Positions 12,801-22,264 of a stretch of 64,000 bases of DNA are shown here, in pieces. This DNA is from Sphagnum magellanicum (lineage: Eukaryota; Streptophyta; Sphagnopsida; Sphagnales; Sphagnaceae), in NCBI GenBank assembly GCA_021904315.1, contig CM038926.1, positions 2,016,718 to 2,080,717 of the forward strand. The letters are read 5' to 3'. The position numbers were made by a program, and so were the translations under genes. The notes beneath the pieces were generated by a model. It saw only the letters and a list, made by a program, of their open reading frames with translations. It was not told the DNA's origin and ran no database searches. Every line of letters starts with the position of its first letter. The stretch's first letter is position 1.

Positions 12801-13239
12801 TGTATTGAAAACATTTTATGTATTTAATTTAGTAACATATTGTAAAATATTTCATCCCAAAAACCCTTCCTCTGAGAAAATGAAAATGACCATAGAAAAA
12901 ACCATAATCCTTGAGTCCTTCATCATTGTTGGCTCATTTGATTATGATTGCAACATGCCAAAAGTGCAACAATTGAGCTCCACAAATTTTGGGTTTACCA
13001 TGATGATCATAATCATTGTGTTGGTGACACATGGAGGAAGTATGCAATTGGTAGGTTGATTATGCCTTCCATCTAGCTTGTGCAAGAAGGATCTCACTTA
13101 AGATGAGGTGACGACATTGGAAGAAGCTGGTTTTTTTTTTTCAAGAAAATCGAAGTGCCACTTAAAAAAACTATTTGGTGAAGATGCATCCATTATTGTT
13201 AATAGACCAACAGATGCAAATTCATAGCCAAAGACTCGA

Positions 13240-13640
13240 AATAAAAAGAATATTTGTCATCCTTTGATTTTCAAGATCTCAACTCAATAATAAAACAAGT
13301 GGGAGTCTGGACATGTCGAACATATCTTGCCACCCACCAATGTTCATGTTCCTAGTTATGGACGAATATATCATATCATTTTAGGTTCAAATGAAAATTA
13401 CAAGCAATATGAAATTACAATTGGCAATTTCCTTGCATGCATTTGCACAAAATATGTGTCAATGTTAGGTTCATTGGGCAATTGTGGAAAGTGTAAACAT
13501 TTATATTACATCTCACAAAGTGTGATGCTCTATGGGCTAATGGAAACGTACATTCATCATTCGACTTAGAGCTAGGATGAAGTTCATAAATCAACAAGTC
13601 ATACTAAAGCTATGTTGGAGGTCGAGTATTGAGATGTTTT
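13240..13640 (+). pseudogene. SWIM-zinc-finger, MULE-like transposase remnant
   Basis: The open frame at 13327-13569 contains YEITIGNFLACICTKY...GKCKHLYYISQSVM, with a CxC...CxH arrangement typical of SWIM zinc fingers. That domain is the usual C-terminal module of plant MULE transposases and of domesticated FAR1/MULE-derived proteins. The expected upstream DDE domain is not visible, so this is a fragment. The young copia element inserted directly downstream at 13636-13640. A related-looking remnant without an obvious SWIM module lies at 38640-41612 on the other strand. Assignment rests on the zinc-finger pattern alone. Confidence 0.45.
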
Positions 13641-13965
13641 TGTTGAAACAATAGGATCAGAGGAGAGATTGCACATTCAAAGCACATAGATCACACAAGT
13701 ATGTGAACAATGCTTGGAGTGAGATATCCAACTCTCCTCCAACCTTGCTCTTTATTCCCTTCCCTGTACCACCACATTGACAAACCATATGGGATAAATA
13801 TCTCTCTCCCTCCTTATTCTAACATGTTGGTGGTACTAGCATAAATCAAATCCACCTATGTCTTTGATTACTTGCAACACTAATCTATCACATAGTTTCT
13901 ACCAGATTGTTTCTAATATCGCTAACACTATTAACTATGTCTCATCTACATCATAATCTTCAACA
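13641..13965 (-). repeat. 3' LTR of copia element 1
   Basis: 325 bp, minus strand, TG...CA termini, preceded by the target duplication GTTTT at 13636-13640. The gag-pol frame runs about 30 bases into this LTR before stopping. Confidence 0.9.
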
Positions 13966-16900
13966 CTCCCACTTTGCAAGTAATCTAAGACTCCCAATCC
14001 CATGCTTCTTGTAAGGTTTTGATGTCGCTCCTTTGCCAATGCCTTTGTCAACACATCTGCAACCATATCTTGAGTTGGGCAATACTTGAGGCCTATTTCT
14101 CCACTCTCTAACTTCTCCCGTATGAAGTGGTGTTGTATGTCAATGTGCTTTGTGCGAGAGTGGTGGGTTGGGTTCTTTGCAAGTGCAATGCATCCTTGAT
14201 TGTCACACATGATGGTGGTTGCTCCAACTTGCACAAGTCCCACATCTGCCATCAACTTCCTCAACCATATGGCCTCCTTGGTGCATTGACTAGTGGCCAT
14301 GTATTCGGCCTCCGTGGTAGACAAGGCAATTGTAGGTTGCCTCTTGCAATTCCATGAGATGGCTCCAACTCCAACAAAGAACACATACCCTGTGGTGGAA
14401 CGTCTCTCATTTGCATCTCCTCCCCAATCCGCATCACAATATCCCTTCAAACTAACATCCTTGCCTCCAAGGCACAATTTCAATTCCAAAGTGCCCTTCA
14501 AGTACCGCATGATGCGTTTCACCGCCATCCAATGGGAAGGACCAGCCCTTGACATGAATTGACTCACCATGCTCACCGGGAATGCAAGATCTGGTCGTGT
14601 GCCCACCATGGCATACATCAATGATCCCACCGCCGCCTTATATGGAATGCCTTGCATCTCCTCTTGAACGCTCTGAAACTCTTGCTCCGTGAGTTTCAAG
14701 AGCTTGGAATTCACATCAAGCGGAGTTGCAATGGGCTTGCACTCCTCCATGTTGAAGCGCTTGAGCACCTCCTCAATGTACTTCCTTTGGCTCATGGTTA
14801 TGGTGTGATTTGCACGATCTCTCTCAAACTCCACACCGAGGCAATAGTGCAACTCTCCAAGATCACTCATCTCAAATTCATCTTCAAGCCTTGACTTCAA
14901 CCATTTCAAAATGTTCACATTGCTTGCTAAGATGATCAGATCATCTACATAGATTATCACTATCAACAAGTACTCACCCGTTTGCTTGACATACAAGGAA
15001 TGGTCCGCTTGGCTCCTAGAAAAGCATTCATGGGTGAAGAACATGTCAATGCGTTGGTACCATGCTCTTGGTGATTGCTTCAGCCCATACAAGGACTTCT
15101 TCAACTTGCACACTAGTTGCTCCTTGCCTTCTTGCACGAATCCTTGCGGTTGGTCCATGTAGATGTCCTCCTCCAATTCCCCATTCAAGAATGCGGTCTT
15201 CACATCCATTTGGTGGATCTCTAAGTCCATGGCAGATCCAATTGCAAGCATGCATCTAATGGTGGTGAATTTGGCCACCGGGGCAAATGTCTCATTGAAG
15301 TCCACACCTTCAACTTGAGAGTACCCCTTGGCCACCAACCTGGCCTTGTGCCTCACAACATGGCCTGATGCATCCCTTTTTGTGCGAAACACCCACTTGC
15401 ATCCCACACTTTTACGGTCCTTTGGGAGAGGGACCAATTCCCATGTGCCATTTGCCATGAGTGAGGCATATTCCTCTTGCATGGCTGCCTCCCACTTGCT
15501 TGCATCCTCGGAATGCATGGCATCGCACAAATTCAATGGATCATCAAGACAAGCAACATTTGCGTGTTCCACATCTTGTTGGGGTAGGATGTGGTTCTTC
15601 CACCACTCTCCAAGCGGTCGCCGCTCCCTCAAGGGGTACCTACGCTCCTCCAAGGTCTGCCCCTCTTGTTCACCATTTGTGCTTACATCTTTTGATGGTG
15701 ATGAAGGTGTTGATGAACGCCCCAGGGTTGGCGGTGCCTCTTGATTACTTGGATACTCTTTGAAATCACTTGTGAGTTCATCATCATACACACAAGGGGA
15801 TTTGGAAGATGTGTCCACAATCACCACATTAGGGGTCTGATTTCTCCCACTTGGATGCATCTCCAAATCATTGCCCACACTAGTGCTATCCTCCATGAAC
15901 TCAACATCCCTACACTTGATGATCTTTTTGGATTGCACACACATCAGCCTATATGCCTTGGTGCCTTCACAATACCCAAGAAACAAGCATTTTGTGCTCT
16001 TTGCATCAAACTTACCCCTCTTCTCATCCGGCACCATGGCATATGCAATGCATCCAAACACACGCATGTGTGAAATGCAAGGCTTTCTCCCACTCCACGC
16101 TTCCTCTGGTGTGATGGATGGCAAGGCTCTTGATGGACATCGATTCCTTGTGTAGGCCGCATTCGCCACCGCTTCCGCCCAAAGTGACTTCTTGAGGTTT
16201 TGAGCATGAAGCATGCTCCTTGCCATCTCCACAAGGGTGCGATTTGCACGCTCTGCCACTCCATTTTGTTGAGGCCTATATGGTGTGGAGGTTTGCTTCT
16301 CAATGCCATGTTCCTTCAAGAAGCCCTGGAATCCCTTGGAAATGTACTCCCCTCCATTGTCGGACCGAAACACCTTGATCTTGTGGCCTGATTGTGTCTC
16401 CACAAGTGCCTTGAATTCCTTGAACTTTTCCAAGCACTCCCCTTTGGACCTCAACAAGTAAACCCACACCTTTCTTGAAAAGTCGTCAATGTAGGTCACA
16501 AAGTACCTTGCACCACCCAAGGATGTGGTCCTCATGGGGCCGCATACATCCGAATGCACAATCTCCAGGGGCTTGGTGGCACGCATCCCTCCATCACTTG
16601 GAAATGGTTTGCAATGTTGTTTTCCCTCAATGCACCCTTCACAAACAAATGAAGAAGTAGGGCAGGGCATATTTCCAAGGTTCATACCACTCACCATGTT
16701 TTGGAGCGCATGCACACCTTTGATGTTCAAATGACCCAGCCGACGATGCCAAAGCTCCAATGCACCATCAATTGTTGAAGTTTGGGCCACGTTGGCCACA
16801 TGCCTCTCACACACCTTGGTGAAGGTCATTTGATACAAGTTGCCTTCGCGTAGTGCTATTGCAATCATCTCTCCATCAAATGCCCTCACAATGCACTCAT

Positions 16901-18023
16901 TCATATTGAATTGCACTTTGCACCCATTTGACAAGATTTTGCTCACCGAAAGCAAGTTGGCATGCAATTTTGGCACATGGAGCACGTCCTTGATTCTGAT
17001 CCTCCTGGTTTGCCCTTTCACCATCACTTCCACAAGGATGGATCCTATTCCAATTGCCTCAACAATGCTATCATCACCCATATGCATGTTACGTGTTGGA
17101 ATTACCTCATACATGTCAAATGCGGCTTTATGAGGGGTCATATGCTTCGTTGCTCCTGAGTCCATGATCCACTTGCATATGGCCTTGCAATGATCTCCAT
17201 CCTTTGTTGCAAAGGCATAGTCATTATCATCCTTGGCCTTGTTGGCATTCTCCTTCTCCTTGTTATTCTTGGCCTTGAAGCAAAATCGTGCAATGTGGCC
17301 TGGTTTGCCACAATAGTAGCATGTCTTGGTGTCTTTGCGGGTAGATGTGGTCCCTCCTCTTCCTTGCATTGACACCATGGCCGCATCATCACCTTGGGGC
17401 TCCTTCTCCTTCCTCTTGGAAACTTCATGCATCAATCTCGCGGTCACAAATTCCATGGTGAGGTCCTTCATGGGCAAGGTCTCCAAGGTGGTGATCAGGT
17501 ACTCGTAGGAGGGTGGCAAGCTCTCAAGCAATGTCATCACAACATCTTCATCTCTCACGGGCACCTCCAAGCAAGCGAGTTGATCAGCAAGTGCTTTTAC
17601 CTTGTTAATGTGATCTAGTAGGTCCTCTCCCTCTTGCATCTTACATGTGAAGAACTTGCGGCGAATGAAGAGGATGTTGGACAAGCTCCTCGTCTCGTGG
17701 ATGTTACAAAGTGTCCTCCATGCCTCCACTGGTCCCTTGCACCTCTTGATGTGGTGAAGTTGACTATCCACCAAGTTGATGGCAATGGTGGACATGGCCT
17801 TCTTTGCGCGCCGTTGGTACTCCTTGATGACTTTGGGGTCTGAATTGGATGGTGGAGCCTCCTCAGACCCGTCCACAATCTCCCAAAGGTCCATGGAGGC
17901 CAACACCATCTCCATCTTGAACTTCCAGAGGTTGAAGTTCTCCCCATTGAACTTGTCAATGACTCTAGTGCTCTCTCCCTCAAAGGATGCCATTTTGCAC
18001 TCAAATCCGACCTCTCTACTCAC
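13935..18023 (-). CDS. Ty1/copia gag-pol polyprotein, 1362 residues
   Basis: A single frame encodes the whole polyprotein used to copy and integrate the element. Order: UBN2-type gag (about residues 15-200), a CCHC zinc knuckle (235-248), the aspartic protease DSGA motif (288-291), an integrase zinc-binding region (about 426-464) and catalytic core with D492, D555 and E591 (the D-D-35-E spacing), reverse transcriptase with YVDD (1025-1028), and RNase H with conserved acidic residues (about 1197-1274). The order protease-integrase-RT is diagnostic for Ty1/copia. An internal Met at residue 11 (MASFEGE) is an alternative start. The C-terminal roughly ten codons lie inside the 3' LTR. There is no separate gag stop or frameshift, as usual for plant copia. 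The exact lineage is not assigned. Confidence 0.95.
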   Translation of the reverse strand: MSREVGFECKMASFEGESTRVIDKFNGENFNLWKFKMEMVLASMDLWEIVDGSEEAPPSNSDPKVIKEYQRRAKKAMSTIAINLVDSQLHHIKRCKGPVEAWRTLCNIHETRSLSNILFIRRKFFTCKMQEGEDLLDHINKVKALADQLACLEVPVRDEDVVMTLLESLPPSYEYLITTLETLPMKDLTMEFVTARLMHEVSKRKEKEPQGDDAAMVSMQGRGGTTSTRKDTKTCYYCGKPGHIARFCFKAKNNKEKENANKAKDDNDYAFATKDGDHCKAICKWIMDSGATKHMTPHKAAFDMYEVIPTRNMHMGDDSIVEAIGIGSILVEVMVKGQTRRIRIKDVLHVPKLHANLLSVSKILSNGCKVQFNMNECIVRAFDGEMIAIALREGNLYQMTFTKVCERHVANVAQTSTIDGALELWHRRLGHLNIKGVHALQNMVSGMNLGNMPCPTSSFVCEGCIEGKQHCKPFPSDGGMRATKPLEIVHSDVCGPMRTTSLGGARYFVTYIDDFSRKVWVYLLRSKGECLEKFKEFKALVETQSGHKIKVFRSDNGGEYISKGFQGFLKEHGIEKQTSTPYRPQQNGVAERANRTLVEMARSMLHAQNLKKSLWAEAVANAAYTRNRCPSRALPSITPEEAWSGRKPCISHMRVFGCIAYAMVPDEKRGKFDAKSTKCLFLGYCEGTKAYRLMCVQSKKIIKCRDVEFMEDSTSVGNDLEMHPSGRNQTPNVVIVDTSSKSPCVYDDELTSDFKEYPSNQEAPPTLGRSSTPSSPSKDVSTNGEQEGQTLEERRYPLRERRPLGEWWKNHILPQQDVEHANVACLDDPLNLCDAMHSEDASKWEAAMQEEYASLMANGTWELVPLPKDRKSVGCKWVFRTKRDASGHVVRHKARLVAKGYSQVEGVDFNETFAPVAKFTTIRCMLAIGSAMDLEIHQMDVKTAFLNGELEEDIYMDQPQGFVQEGKEQLVCKLKKSLYGLKQSPRAWYQRIDMFFTHECFSRSQADHSLYVKQTGEYLLIVIIYVDDLIILASNVNILKWLKSRLEDEFEMSDLGELHYCLGVEFERDRANHTITMSQRKYIEEVLKRFNMEECKPIATPLDVNSKLLKLTEQEFQSVQEEMQGIPYKAAVGSLMYAMVGTRPDLAFPVSMVSQFMSRAGPSHWMAVKRIMRYLKGTLELKLCLGGKDVSLKGYCDADWGGDANERRSTTGYVFFVGVGAISWNCKRQPTIALSTTEAEYMATSQCTKEAIWLRKLMADVGLVQVGATTIMCDNQGCIALAKNPTHHSRTKHIDIQHHFIREKLESGEIGLKYCPTQDMVADVLTKALAKERHQNLTRSMGLGVLDYLQSGSVEDYDVDET

Positions 18024-18644
18024 TTATGTGCTCAACCAGATGCTAAATAGTGCCTAATGACACTCTTACATGCAATTTGCCTCAATGCACTCTCATAAAC
18101 ACACTTCAGCCCCTAGATGGCTCAATTGTGCACTAGTGCACCTCCAATCACAAATGAGCCCTTAATGGCTCCCACTTGCATCAATGCCTCCTTACACACT
18201 CAGAATGCACTCAACCAACTCAAATGAAGTGTTCTCCTTACACACTCACAATGCACTCAAGCAACTCTTGCATGAATACCTTCTTTACACTCAGAATGCA
18301 CTTATCCAACTCAAATCAAGTGCTCTATGAATCAAGTGCTCTATGAATCAAATGTGCACAAATACACCTTAGTAACTCAATCAAGACTTACAATGCTGGT
18401 TTGCACATCCAATGCTTCGAAACACCTCCAAATAGTACCAATCCAGGACTTGTGCACCTCCCAACTCCAAATGGCCTTCAAAACCTCAAAGCTCCTCCAA
18501 AGCTCTTCGAAACTCCTCCAAGGCTCAAAATCGCCTCCAAGAACCTTCTAGAAGTGAAAACTTGCACCTCCAACAAACACGAAACCTCAAGATCTCTCTC
18601 AATGCACACAAGCAATCAAACCTCTAATGATGCAACTCACATGA
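18024..18644 (-). other. Untranslated leader of copia element 1 with internal repeats
   Basis: About 620 bp between the primer site and the gag start. It contains loosely repeated blocks built on ACACTCAGAATGCACTCAACCAACTC (three versions around 18190-18320) and a direct repeat of ATGAATCAAGTGCTCT at about 18328-18350. It probably holds packaging and priming signals; none can be pinpointed. Confidence 0.5.
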
Positions 18645-18658
18645 GTGGGCCCATAACC
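18645..18658 (-). promoter_or_regulatory. Primer-binding site matching the tRNA-iMet anticodon arm
   Basis: The plus strand reads GTGGGCCCATAACC directly next to the 5' LTR. From memory, plant initiator tRNA-Met carries this sequence in its anticodon stem-loop (CAT anticodon), so the transcript is complementary to an internal tRNA segment, not to a tRNA 3' end. This is the half-tRNA priming arrangement known for yeast Ty5 and Drosophila copia. The identical 14 bases occupy the same place in the second copia element (63040-63053). Confidence 0.75.
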
Positions 18659-18983
18659 TATTGAAACAATAGGATCAGAGGAGAGATTGCACATTCAAAG
18701 CACATAGATCACACAAGTATGTGAACAATGCTTGGAGTGAGATATCCAACTCTCCTCCAACCTTGCTCTTTATTCCCTTCCCTGTACCACCACATTGACA
18801 AACCATATGGGATAAATATCTCTCTCCCTCCTTATTCTAACATGTTGGTGGTACTAGCATAAATCAAATCCACCTATGTCTTTGATTACTTGCAACACTA
18901 ATCTATCACATAGTTTCTACCAGATTGTTTCTAATATCTCTAACACTATTAACTATGTCTCATCTACATCATAATCTTCAACA
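18659..18983 (-). repeat. 5' LTR of copia element 1
   Basis: 325 bp, minus strand, TG...TA termini (TGTTGAAGAT...TTTCAATA). The right edge is followed by the target duplication GTTTT. Its inner edge directly touches the primer-binding site. Confidence 0.9.
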
Positions 18984-19390
18984 GTTTTCTTAGATAATTT
19001 AGGTTTGTAATTTCTCGAAAGGTTGAAATAATTTTATTTTTAATTGAATTTTTTTTTTTTGAATTTCTACCAATAATGTTTGGGATGATGTATGTATATA
19101 TAAATGTTCTCAAACATTTGCTAAGGCTTTTTGTTGACTATCATCTTCAATTGCTTGTGATGAATGTGGACTAAGAGAAAGTTCATTGACAATTGCATGT
19201 TAGTTGTCCTAATGTTGAACCTTAATTAAAAACTACAACAAAAACATTTTTCATATATCCAAACTTGTTTAACAAATAACATCTTTAAGGATATTTTCAT
19301 TTGAAAAATTCATCCATTTATCATTCATCCATTTGCACTTGGCAAAATATTTTGCCACATCATCCTAAATTTTTTTGATGTGGCACAATA
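18984..19390. other. No gene seen
   Basis: AT-rich flank continuing the sequence interrupted by copia element 1. It includes ATTCATCCATTTATCATTCATCCATTTG, a relative of the ATGGATGA-rich tandem repeat at 37812-38131. No supported gene. Confidence 0.5.
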
Positions 19391-20170
19391 TATTTTAGCA
19401 TTTTTGTCCATTCATCAAAAGATGCCAGCTCATGTTCAAGTTCACATGTTCACAATATAACATCGTTGTCCTTAGGATGGAGGAGGAGATGGGGTTGGGG
19501 AGAAGATGTTCTCCAAGTACGAAAGAGGAAATGGGGTGAGGGAGAAAACGTTCCCAAAGAGGAGATCGAACCAGGGAAGGGATGAAGGCTAGAGAAAGGA
19601 TGTGGGCGAAAAAAAACGTTCCTCGGGGAGAAGATGTGTCATTGTAGAAATGAGGCCAGGGAAAAAACGTCCTGGGGAGAAAGGTGGGCCCAAGGAGGCA
19701 ATGGGGCCAAGGGGAAGATATTCCTTGAGGAAAATGTGTCCCCCAGGTTGGAGGAGGAGATGAGGATGGAGGAGGAGACGGGGTTAAGGAGAAGGCATTC
19801 GTTAGGGGAAAGGGAGGCCTGAGGGAAGAGAAGGGGCCCAAGAAAAAATGTTCAAAGAAGAAGTTAAATCCTTTGGGATGGATAGTGGCGGGGGTTGGTG
19901 GGCTCAGGGACAATTCCCAAAGAGGAGATGGGGCCAGGGAGAAGGTGGACTTGGGGTGGTTCCCAGGGACGAGATGGGCCGGGGAGAAGATGAGCCCAAG
20001 GATGATCTAACCCCGGGGAGAGGATGATCTTTGGGTGCTGGGGAGAGGGATTCGGAACGATGGGCATATGAGAAAAAAATTGTCTGTAGGGGAGTCGGAG
20101 TGAGGCTGAATTTTTGCAATGCGAGCCGGAGGAAGTGGCAGGTGAGTTTTCGAGGGGTAGGGAGTCCAAT
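19390..20170 (+). repeat. Purine-rich degenerate repeat upstream of ATG13
   Basis: The plus strand is strongly G/A-rich and made of imperfect units around GGGGAGAAGATG, GGAGGAGATGGGG and AACGTTCC. Repeat drift rather than coding explains the long proline/serine/phenylalanine-rich minus-strand frames here. It ends roughly 400 bp before the ATG13 start codon. Many short G-runs are present, so G-quadruplex or triplex structure is possible. It may be promoter-proximal sequence or a local minisatellite. Confidence 0.6.
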
Positions 20171-20572
20171 CGAATTCAATTAATCAGAGTAGGCCTAGTA
20201 AACGGTGAGGTTCGAGTCGTGGGGATCCACAACCCTGACTGTCAGGCCGTGTTGTAGACGGCGCGGCGCCGACTTTAATTCGTTACTACTGTTTGATGTT
20301 TGCAGAAAAAATTATGGTGCGCACGAGAACAACGGCAAATGAAACCTGTTTCGTACTCGAAACTTTTGATGCACTGTTGGGTCGGGAAATCTCGACAGGC
20401 TGGGTATGAGATACAACAGCTATACTTCAACAGCTATACTTCATGCGTCGAGATATTTGCTGTGCGGACGAATTCTATAGTATTCAATTTCGTTCTGCTC
20501 ACCGGGCCTTCTGCATCTTTCCGCTACATGCAATCCCATTGTACCCAGAAACTCTGAATCGAGTCGGGTGCG
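20171..20572 (+). promoter_or_regulatory. Presumed promoter / 5' UTR of ATG13
   Basis: Noticeably more GC-rich than its surroundings (for example GGCGCGGCGCCGAC near 20256), as expected just upstream of an expressed plant gene. TTTGATGTTTGCAG at about 20290-20304 could be a 3' splice site of a 5'-UTR intron. No clear TATA box was found. Confidence 0.35.
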
Positions 20573-21838
20573 ATGCAAGCCGAGAAGGTTAAAATCGAGC
20601 AAATTGTTTCCGAATTTTTCGCCAAGAGCTTGCACATTGTCCTTGAGTCGCGGATCCCTTTCATATCAGCGCAATCGCAGCGAGGCGGTGGCCGGGGAGG
20701 AGATCAGGTTTCGTTTCTGGGATCAGCGCCGCCGTCACGGATGACGAACCGTTGGTTTAACCTACAACTTGAGAACCATAATGCGGTGCAAGACAGTGCG
20801 GAGCCGTGGCGGCGAGGAGACACGCAAGAACCGATGGTGGTGGACATTTTTCTGCAGCATCCAACGTGTGTGGGTGGCGATGCAGGTGCCCGATCTCGGG
20901 ATCAGAGGTTTCTCAAAGGCAGGTCGCCAAAGGGGAATCCCACCTCAAGAGGCGATTCATGGAGCGAGAACGACGGCGAGAGCTTTTCATCACAAGGGGG
21001 GATATCTCCGACTCTTCTAGAAAGGTGGGTGGTCCATTACGAGCGCAGGAAAAAGCCTCTTGGTACTGCCACAGGATTAGGGTTAGGAACAGGTAAAGGT
21101 GTGGTGGGAGGAGGAGGGTTTGGTTACAGCAAAGGTTCAAGAAGTGGAAATTTGGAAGGAATTTATGCACTAGAAACTGGCTCTTCTGGAAGAGAGCCGG
21201 GGGATAGTCTTGCCTATCCTCCAACTCATGGAATCGAAAGTCCTGTAGTGTACGAAAGAACGATCATCATACTTCGTTTACTTTACTGCTGGGTTCGTGC
21301 CTTGCCAGCGCATCATCTCTTCCGGCTTGCAAACTCCTCCCTTCACAACCAAAGCTTCTCGTTGTCATACACAGCATCAGCTGCGCCTCCATCATTGAGC
21401 GATGCAGATGAGACACTGATGTTAACTTGCAGTTTGATGCCAATTGAGACTCAGTGGGGTAGGCTCTGTGTGTCAGTGGCATATAGAAAAGCAACAGCAA
21501 TGACTGCACTTGAAGTCATGCCTCCATTGCTTCTCCACATCATTGCTGATTATGTTGGAAGTCCTACAACAGATCCCTTGCGACAGCTGTCAAGTGTTGG
21601 GTTGACACCTAGTGGGGGTATTCATGGAAGGCGGGGGGTTCATGTGGTTTCATTGACGGGCTCAATACCAAATTCTCCATCATTTGGGCCCTACCATAGC
21701 TGGAGCAGGAGCTTGAACAAGGTGCCTGGGCCTTCTCCTGTGCTTCTTCCTACAATTCAGTTTGCTTCTCCTTCTTCAGATTTCCATGCTTCTCCTCCCA
21801 AGCCTCCCATTAATTTCATCATCCCTCTTCTCCATCTG
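20573..21838 (+). CDS. ATG13: ATG13-like autophagy protein, first exon (HORMA domain)
   Basis: ATG13 is the regulatory subunit of the ATG1/ULK kinase complex that starts autophagosome formation in the cytosol. The exon opens with MQAEKVKIEQIVSEFFAKSL, matching the plant ATG13 N-terminus. It then shows NRWFNLQL (residues 59-66), PMVVDIFL (87-94), LERWVVHYERR (149-159), an ILRLLYCWVRALPAHHLFRL helix (233-252), PIETQWGRLCVSVAYRK (290-306) and the plant-typical DYVGSPTTDPLR (326-337). Together these form a complete HORMA domain, the part that recruits partners. A Gly-rich insert (about 168-190) is longer than I expect for the family. After residue ~410 the frame leaves the expected Ser/Pro-rich path and stops at 21892. 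A GT at 21839 is a possible splice donor. The methionine at 20573 is the first in frame and fits the family start. Confidence 0.85.
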
Positions 21839-22264
21839 GTCATGGGCAAATGCCATCACAGCATTTCTCCTTGTAGCTCCCTGCACCGTTGACCTTTCTT
21901 GCAGCCTTCATTATACCAAGATGCTAGCAATTGTTGCAACTCATTCCAATAAATTCTCAATATTCCCCACATTTTTCTCAATCTCTGTCTCCTTCACCTA
22001 CTCATGGTTATTCACCACAAGATGATCACCTCCGCTCTAGTAGTGCACCTGTAGGTATTCCCCATCCATCAAATGTGATGCATCCAGACCCTTGGCTTTT
22101 CACAGCTGAGCCTTCTCATCAAAACCGCACTTGCTTCTGTCACCATCTCCACAGAGCAGGCCTATGGAGATCATGTCAACTTGGGTGCCTTCTTGCAACC
22201 CTCAGCTATGGCATGGTGCTCAGGTACACAGCAATCCAGACTCCAGATCTGCCACCCTTCTGTC
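21839..22264 (+). pseudogene. ATG13: ATG13 middle region, not readable in a single frame
   Basis: Plant ATG13 continues after the HORMA domain with a long disordered Ser/Pro-rich region. Such sequence is visible here in shifting frames: HHPSSPSGHGQMPSQHFSL around 21815-21875, YSPHFSQSLSPSPTHGYSPQ and RSSSAPVGIPHPSNVMHPD around 21955-22090, and LLLSPSPQSRP in yet another frame around 22130. Possible readings are a small intron (for example GT at 21839 to AG at 21927, phase 0, which joins to the second segment), one or more indels in a decaying gene, or sequence errors. A small intron alone does not explain the last frame change after about 22095. That is why I mark the region as possibly broken while the flanking exons look intact. 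Confidence 0.5.

Larger units (their letters stand above)
13641..18983 (-). mobile_element. Ty1/copia retrotransposon, whole-looking and young
   Basis: A complete 5343-bp element. It has 325-bp LTRs (13641-13965 and 18659-18983) that differ at only about 2 positions (about 0.6%), and a perfect 5-bp target duplication GTTTT (13636-13640 and 18984-18988). A primer-binding site abuts the 5' LTR, a polypurine tract (minus strand AAAGTGGGAG, 13966-13975) abuts the 3' LTR, and one long gag-pol frame fills the interior. It sits just after the SWIM transposase remnant. At substitution rates of 1e-9 to 1e-8 per site per year the LTR difference suggests about 0.3-3 million years; no lineage-specific rate is known here. 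It looks whole. It is clearly related in protein, primer site and polypurine tract to the element at 58027-63481, although the LTR sequences are different. Confidence 0.95.

Noticed and set aside
14127-18057. Many plus-strand frames of 60-138 codons
   Set aside because: Antisense shadows of the intact copia gag-pol frame.
19395-20179. Long minus-strand proline/serine-rich frames
   Set aside because: They are the complement of a purine-rich degenerate repeat; the composition alone keeps the frame open, and no domain is visible.
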